33,149 bases of DNA from positions 1-33,149 of the forward strand of contig JAAWCD010000048.1 of assembly GCA_022793095.1 (NCBI GenBank), given 5' to 3'. Every line of letters starts with the position of its first letter. Position 1 is the first letter of the stretch. Positions 30,452 through 33,149 of the stretch are shown here, piece after piece. The position numbers and the translations under genes are program-made. The stretch comes from Oscillospiraceae bacterium (GTDB taxonomy: Bacteria > Bacillota > Clostridia > Oscillospirales > Oscillospiraceae). Below the pieces are notes generated by a model. The model saw only the letters and a list, made by a program, of their open reading frames with translations. It was not told the origin of the DNA and did not search any database.

Positions 30452-31147
30452 ATGTCAGGAATCCTGTTTGACCTTATCATTGCGGCGGTGCTGGCGTTCT
30501 CCGCCTGGCAAGGAGCCCGGAAGGGACTGGTGTTCACCCTGTTCGGGCTGCTGGCCTTTGTGGTGGCGCTGGTGGGGGCGAACCTGGCGGCTGGCTGTCT
30601 CGCGCCCAAGGCGGCGGAATTTCTCGAACCTCAATTTGCCCGGGTCATTGAAACGGCGCTGGGGGAGAGCCTGGCCCAGTCCATTCCGGACCCGGAGCGC
30701 ATTCTGGACGGGGAACATGTTTTGCCGGGGCTGTTCGGCGCGATTCAGGGCACGGACCTCTATGAGGACATTTTGACCGGAGTGCTGGACTCCATGGAGA
30801 CCGGCATTTCCCAGGCGGCCGGGACCCTCAGCGGGGTGATTGCCAAGGCCATTGCCCAGTCAGTGGCCCGCAGCGCCGTCTATATGGTCAGCTTCGCGGT
30901 GATTCTGGCCGTCTGGTTTGCCAGCGCCCATGTGCTGGATTTTGTCTGCGGGCTGCCCGTGCTCAGCGAGCTGAACACGGGCGGGGGAATTCTGTTCGGG
31001 CTGTTCCGGGGCGCACTGATTGTGCTGGTGGCGGCGTGGCTGTTCTGCGGGCTTCTGGGCGTGGTGCCCAAGGAGACGGTGGAGGAGACCTTTTTGCTGA
31101 AATACTTCGCCAATCCGGGGCTGGTGGGGCAGATGTTTGGTTTGTAG
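30452..31147 (+). CDS. CvpA family membrane protein
   Basis: 231 aa with four main hydrophobic segments: LFDLIIAAVLAFSAWQGARKGLV, LLAFVVALVGANLAAG, YMVSFAVILAVWFASAHVLDFV and ILFGLFRGALIVLVAAWLFCGLL. The opening FDLIIAAVLAFSAWQGARKG and the late GILFGLFRGALIVL are the CvpA signature (colicin V production family; role in envelope integrity in enterobacteria, unclear in Clostridia). RBS GGGAGG lies 6 bases upstream. It has a longer middle loop (~50-130) than minimal CvpA. Confidence 0.88.
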   Translation: MSGILFDLIIAAVLAFSAWQGARKGLVFTLFGLLAFVVALVGANLAAGCLAPKAAEFLEPQFARVIETALGESLAQSIPDPERILDGEHVLPGLFGAIQGTDLYEDILTGVLDSMETGISQAAGTLSGVIAKAIAQSVARSAVYMVSFAVILAVWFASAHVLDFVCGLPVLSELNTGGGILFGLFRGALIVLVAAWLFCGLLGVVPKETVEETFLLKYFANPGLVGQMFGL

Positions 31148-31226
31148 AAGCTGATTCTACCGGAAACCTGGCATAAGAATACAAATGAAAGTTCTTTTTG
31201 CTTCTTTTTCTTTCAAGAAAAAGAAG
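31148..31226. repeat. Family A half unit, reverse orientation
   Basis: Core ATTCTACCGGAAACCTGGC (nearly the 76-bp array core), reversed box AATGAAAGTTCTTTTTG, then hairpin CTTCTTTTTCTT-TC-AAGAAAAAGAAG (31201-31226). It ends 19 bases before the next start codon, just upstream of its RBS. Confidence 0.85.
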
Positions 31227-31245
31227 AAGAAAAGGATGGATGGGT

Positions 31246-31785
31246 ATGAACGTTCCCAATTTTTTATCACTGCTCCGGCTGGCGATGGTTCCGATGTTCT
31301 GCGTGGCCTTTTTTCAGCCGCGGGAGGACGCGCACCTGATTGCCGCCGGAATTTACGCCCTGGCCTCGCTGACCGACGTGCTGGACGGCTGGATTGCCCG
31401 GCACTTCCATCAAATCACCCGGCTGGGGCGGGTGCTGGACCCGCTGGCGGACAAGCTGATGACCTTCAGCGTCATTGCCTGCATCACCATCGCAGGCATG
31501 ATTCCCCTGTGGGCGGTGGTGGTCTTCTTCTGCAAGGAGGCGCTGATGGGTCTGGGTGCGCTGTCCATGTACCGGAAGGTGGACGACGTGATTCCCTCCA
31601 ACCGCCTGGGCAAGGCGTCCACGGTGGCGTTCTTTGCCGTCTGCCTGGCGCTGATGCTCTTTCCCGGCATCCCCAGAGAATGGGCCGCCGCAATGATTGC
31701 CGCCGCGCTGGCGCTGACGCTGGCCGCCGCGCTGGTCTACCTGCGGGATTATTTGGCGGTGGTTGGGAGGAAGCGGAAAGAGTGA
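31246..31785 (+). CDS. CDP-alcohol phosphatidyltransferase (PgsA-like)
   Basis: A 179-aa membrane enzyme with about five helices. The CDP-alcohol motif is intact: DGWIAR, eight residues, G, three, D, three, D (…RLGRVLDPLADKLM). The opening MNVPNFLSLLRLAMVPMF is typical of PgsA (CDP-diacylglycerol + glycerol-3-phosphate to phosphatidylglycerol-phosphate). Cardiolipin-type synthases of this fold are possible. ATG 31246 has AAGGA 8 bases upstream. Its RBS lies just after a family A hairpin. Confidence 0.87.
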   Translation: MNVPNFLSLLRLAMVPMFCVAFFQPREDAHLIAAGIYALASLTDVLDGWIARHFHQITRLGRVLDPLADKLMTFSVIACITIAGMIPLWAVVVFFCKEALMGLGALSMYRKVDDVIPSNRLGKASTVAFFAVCLALMLFPGIPREWAAAMIAAALALTLAAALVYLRDYLAVVGRKRKE

Positions 31786-31859
31786 GGGGGGAACCCGTTC
31801 CCCCTCCGCCCTCGTATCAGAAGAAGTGACGGCCCCAAACAAACCAGGAAGGGAGGTCT

Positions 31860-31883
31860 CCGGCGGACGCGCTTGTCCGCCGG
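31860..31883 (+). promoter_or_regulatory. Hairpin between Shine-Dalgarno and prfA start
   Basis: Perfect 9-bp arms CCGGCGGAC / GTCCGCCGG (loop GCGCTT). A good AAGGGAGG (31848-31855) is left of it and the prfA ATG (31893) is right of it. The linear gap from SD to ATG is 37 bases, but about 13 if the hairpin is folded. Confidence 0.6.
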
Positions 31884-31892
31884 GGCGGTTTT

Positions 31893-32945
31893 ATGTTAGA
31901 TAAGGTGAAGGACATTGAGGTCCGCTACAGCCAGATAGAAGCCCAGCTGGCCGCGCCGGAGACGTACAACGACCCGGCTCTGGCCGCCCGCCTCAACCAG
32001 GAACAGAGCCAGCTGGCCCCTGTGGTGGAGGCATACCGGGCCTATGAAGCCGCCCGCAGGCTCCAGAAGGAAGCGGAAGCGCTGCTGTCCGACCCGGAGA
32101 TGAAGGAGCTGGCCCAGGAGGAGCTCCAGCAGGCCAGGGCCGGACAGGAGCGGCTGGAACAGGAGCTGAAAACCCTCCTTCTGCCCCGGGACCCCAACGA
32201 CAGCAAAAACGTCATCGTGGAAATCCGGGCCGGGGTGGGCGGGGAGGAAGCCGCTCTCTTCGCCCACTCCCTTTACCGCATGTACTCCATGTACGCCGAG
32301 TCCCGCCGCTGGAAGGTGGAGGTGGACAGCGCCAGTGAGACCGAGCTTGGAGGGGTAAAGGAAATCACCTTTACGATTGTTGGAAGCGGAGCCTGGTCCC
32401 GTCTGAAGTTCGAGTCAGGGGTCCATCGGGTCCAGCGGGTGCCGGAAACGGAGTCGGGAGGCCGGGTTCACACCTCCACAGCCACGGTGGCGGTGCTGCC
32501 GGAGATGGAGGAGGTCGATGCGGCGCTGAACCCGGCGGACATTGAAATGCAGGTATTCCGCTCCTCGGGCGCGGGGGGCCAGCACGTGAACAAGACCTCC
32601 TCGGCGGTGCGGCTCATCCACAAGCCCACGGGCACGGTGGTGGAGTGCCAGCAGGAGCGGAGCCAGTTTCAGAACCGGGACAAGGCCATGCGGATTCTGG
32701 CCTCCAAGCTCTACGAGGCGGAGCGGGAGCGGGTGAGCGGCGAGTACGCGGCGGAGCGCCGCAGTCAGGTGGGGTCGGGCATGCGGAACGAGCGCATCCG
32801 CACCTACAACTTTCCCCAGGGCCGGGTGACGGACCACCGGATTGGGCTGACCCTTTATAAGATTGACGCGGTGATGGACGGGGGCCTGGACGAGATCCTT
32901 GACGCCCTCCTGACCGCCGATCAGGCCGAACGGTTACTTTCTTGA
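31893..32945 (+). CDS. prfA: Peptide chain release factor 1
   Basis: A 350-aa release factor reading UAA/UAG. The catalytic GGQ is at ~228-230 in SSGAGGQHVNKTSSAVR. The codon-recognition tripeptide is PxT-type (VPETESGGRVHTSTATV), marking RF1 rather than the SPF of RF2. RF1 length and the VAVLPEMEEVD segment agree. HVNKTSS is a slight departure from the usual RF1 HVNTTDS and resembles RF2 there. No upstream in-frame start exists; the only SD is beyond a hairpin. Its own stop TGA lies in the loop of a family A hairpin, so RF1's mRNA ends on a UGA codon (read by RF2). prmC, often adjacent, is absent. Confidence 0.95.
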   Translation: MLDKVKDIEVRYSQIEAQLAAPETYNDPALAARLNQEQSQLAPVVEAYRAYEAARRLQKEAEALLSDPEMKELAQEELQQARAGQERLEQELKTLLLPRDPNDSKNVIVEIRAGVGGEEAALFAHSLYRMYSMYAESRRWKVEVDSASETELGGVKEITFTIVGSGAWSRLKFESGVHRVQRVPETESGGRVHTSTATVAVLPEMEEVDAALNPADIEMQVFRSSGAGGQHVNKTSSAVRLIHKPTGTVVECQQERSQFQNRDKAMRILASKLYEAERERVSGEYAAERRSQVGSGMRNERIRTYNFPQGRVTDHRIGLTLYKIDAVMDGGLDEILDALLTADQAERLLS

Positions 32946-32974
32946 ACGAAAGTAACTTCAAGCTGGCGTACCGC
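32933..32974. repeat. Family A hairpin repeat (carries prfA stop codon)
   Basis: Arms GTTACTTTC (32933-32941) / GAAAGTAAC (32948-32956), loop TTGAAC with the prfA TGA (32943-32945), then TTCAAGCTGG. The CAAAAAGA part of the box is missing. Confidence 0.85.
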
Positions 32975-32988
32975 GGTGGTCCCTTTGG

Positions 32989-33010
32989 GGCCCGATGAGG
33001 TCATGGGGCC
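32989..33010. repeat. Family B hairpin repeat (divergent)
   Basis: Arms GGCCCGATG / CATGGGGCC (one mismatch) around AGGT; follows a family A hairpin as at 25647-25742 but in the opposite order. Confidence 0.75.
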
Positions 33011-33012
33011 TT

Positions 33013-33149
33013 AGAGCCTGTTCAAAATCTCCTGGCACACCGTCTGAACCGGCCTTTTTCCGTCCTGCGGCGTCAAAAATGCTCGGAATACATCCAGTAT
33101 TCCTGCGCTTTTTTCCTTGCTGGACGAAAAAATTCCGGCCCATCCAGCG
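33013..33149. repeat. Partial repeat element running off the right edge
   Basis: It begins AGAGCCTGTTCAAAATCTCC. It shares an identical 28-bp core (33087-33114, starting AATACATCCAGTATTCC) with the first 161-bp element (13573-13600). Its right end is outside the window, so its full form is unknown. Confidence 0.65.

Overview
The window reads as chromosome from a high-GC member of the class Clostridia, most likely Oscillospiraceae. The basis is gene content: an IreB-type phosphoprotein, a GerMN lipoprotein, paired EcfA ATPases with EcfT, an XpaC/TelA pair, DUF1015 next to ThrH, and a WYL regulator with a zinc-ribbon partner. Dense coding and many palindromic intergenic repeats fit too. No rRNA, tRNA, CRISPR, phage or transposase gene was seen, so the taxonomic placement is an inference.

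Layout. 1-3.8 kb: 3' end of glmS with a bidirectional terminator. Facing it on the minus strand are a SEDS wall polymerase (rodA-like), ireB and a WYL regulator whose reading frame runs into a zinc-ribbon gene. 3.8-7.1 kb: a plus-strand operon of tsaE, a sensor kinase, a GerMN lipoprotein and a small membrane protein, with overlapping starts and stops. 7.1-13.5 kb: an Lrp-type regulator overlapping an aminotransferase, then thrH, a DUF1015 gene, ispE and an ABC-F ATPase. 13.5-16.1 kb: a 161-bp mobile-element-like repeat, an MFS transporter, a small membrane protein and a secreted membrane-anchored protein. 16.1-19.9 kb (minus strand): a Gly-rich TPM protein, a 4 x 76-bp tandem array, a TelA protein, a second 161-bp element and XpaC. 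20.1-24.7 kb: threonine ammonia-lyase, rpe, recR, a P-loop kinase-like protein and a SAM methyltransferase. 24.8-27.6 kb: an ecfA1-ecfA2-ecfT cassette, the shared energy module of ECF vitamin/metal uptake. 27.9-33.1 kb: a GNAT acetyltransferase, truA, a DUF5711-like protein, a CvpA protein, a CDP-alcohol phosphatidyltransferase and prfA.

The genes themselves are mostly ordinary housekeeping. The unusual layer is the repeated DNA between and at the ends of genes. Family A is a hairpin with a TTGA-type loop and self-complementary arms that differ from copy to copy, usually followed by a conserved GCAAAAAGAACTT-like box. It occurs about 15 times on both strands. At three genes (aminotransferase, methyltransferase, prfA) the hairpin loop supplies the stop codon. 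One copy has been amplified into an exact 76-bp x 4 array, and another is a complete unit with inverted hairpins at both ends. Family B is a GGCCCGATG-gggt-CATCGGGCC hairpin, often next to family A. Family C comprises two 161-bp elements with terminal inverted repeats and TA flanks, each sitting on the stop codon of a gene. The WYL/zinc-ribbon reading-through frame, with an operator-like palindrome and a ribosome-binding site inside it, is the most interesting protein-level feature.
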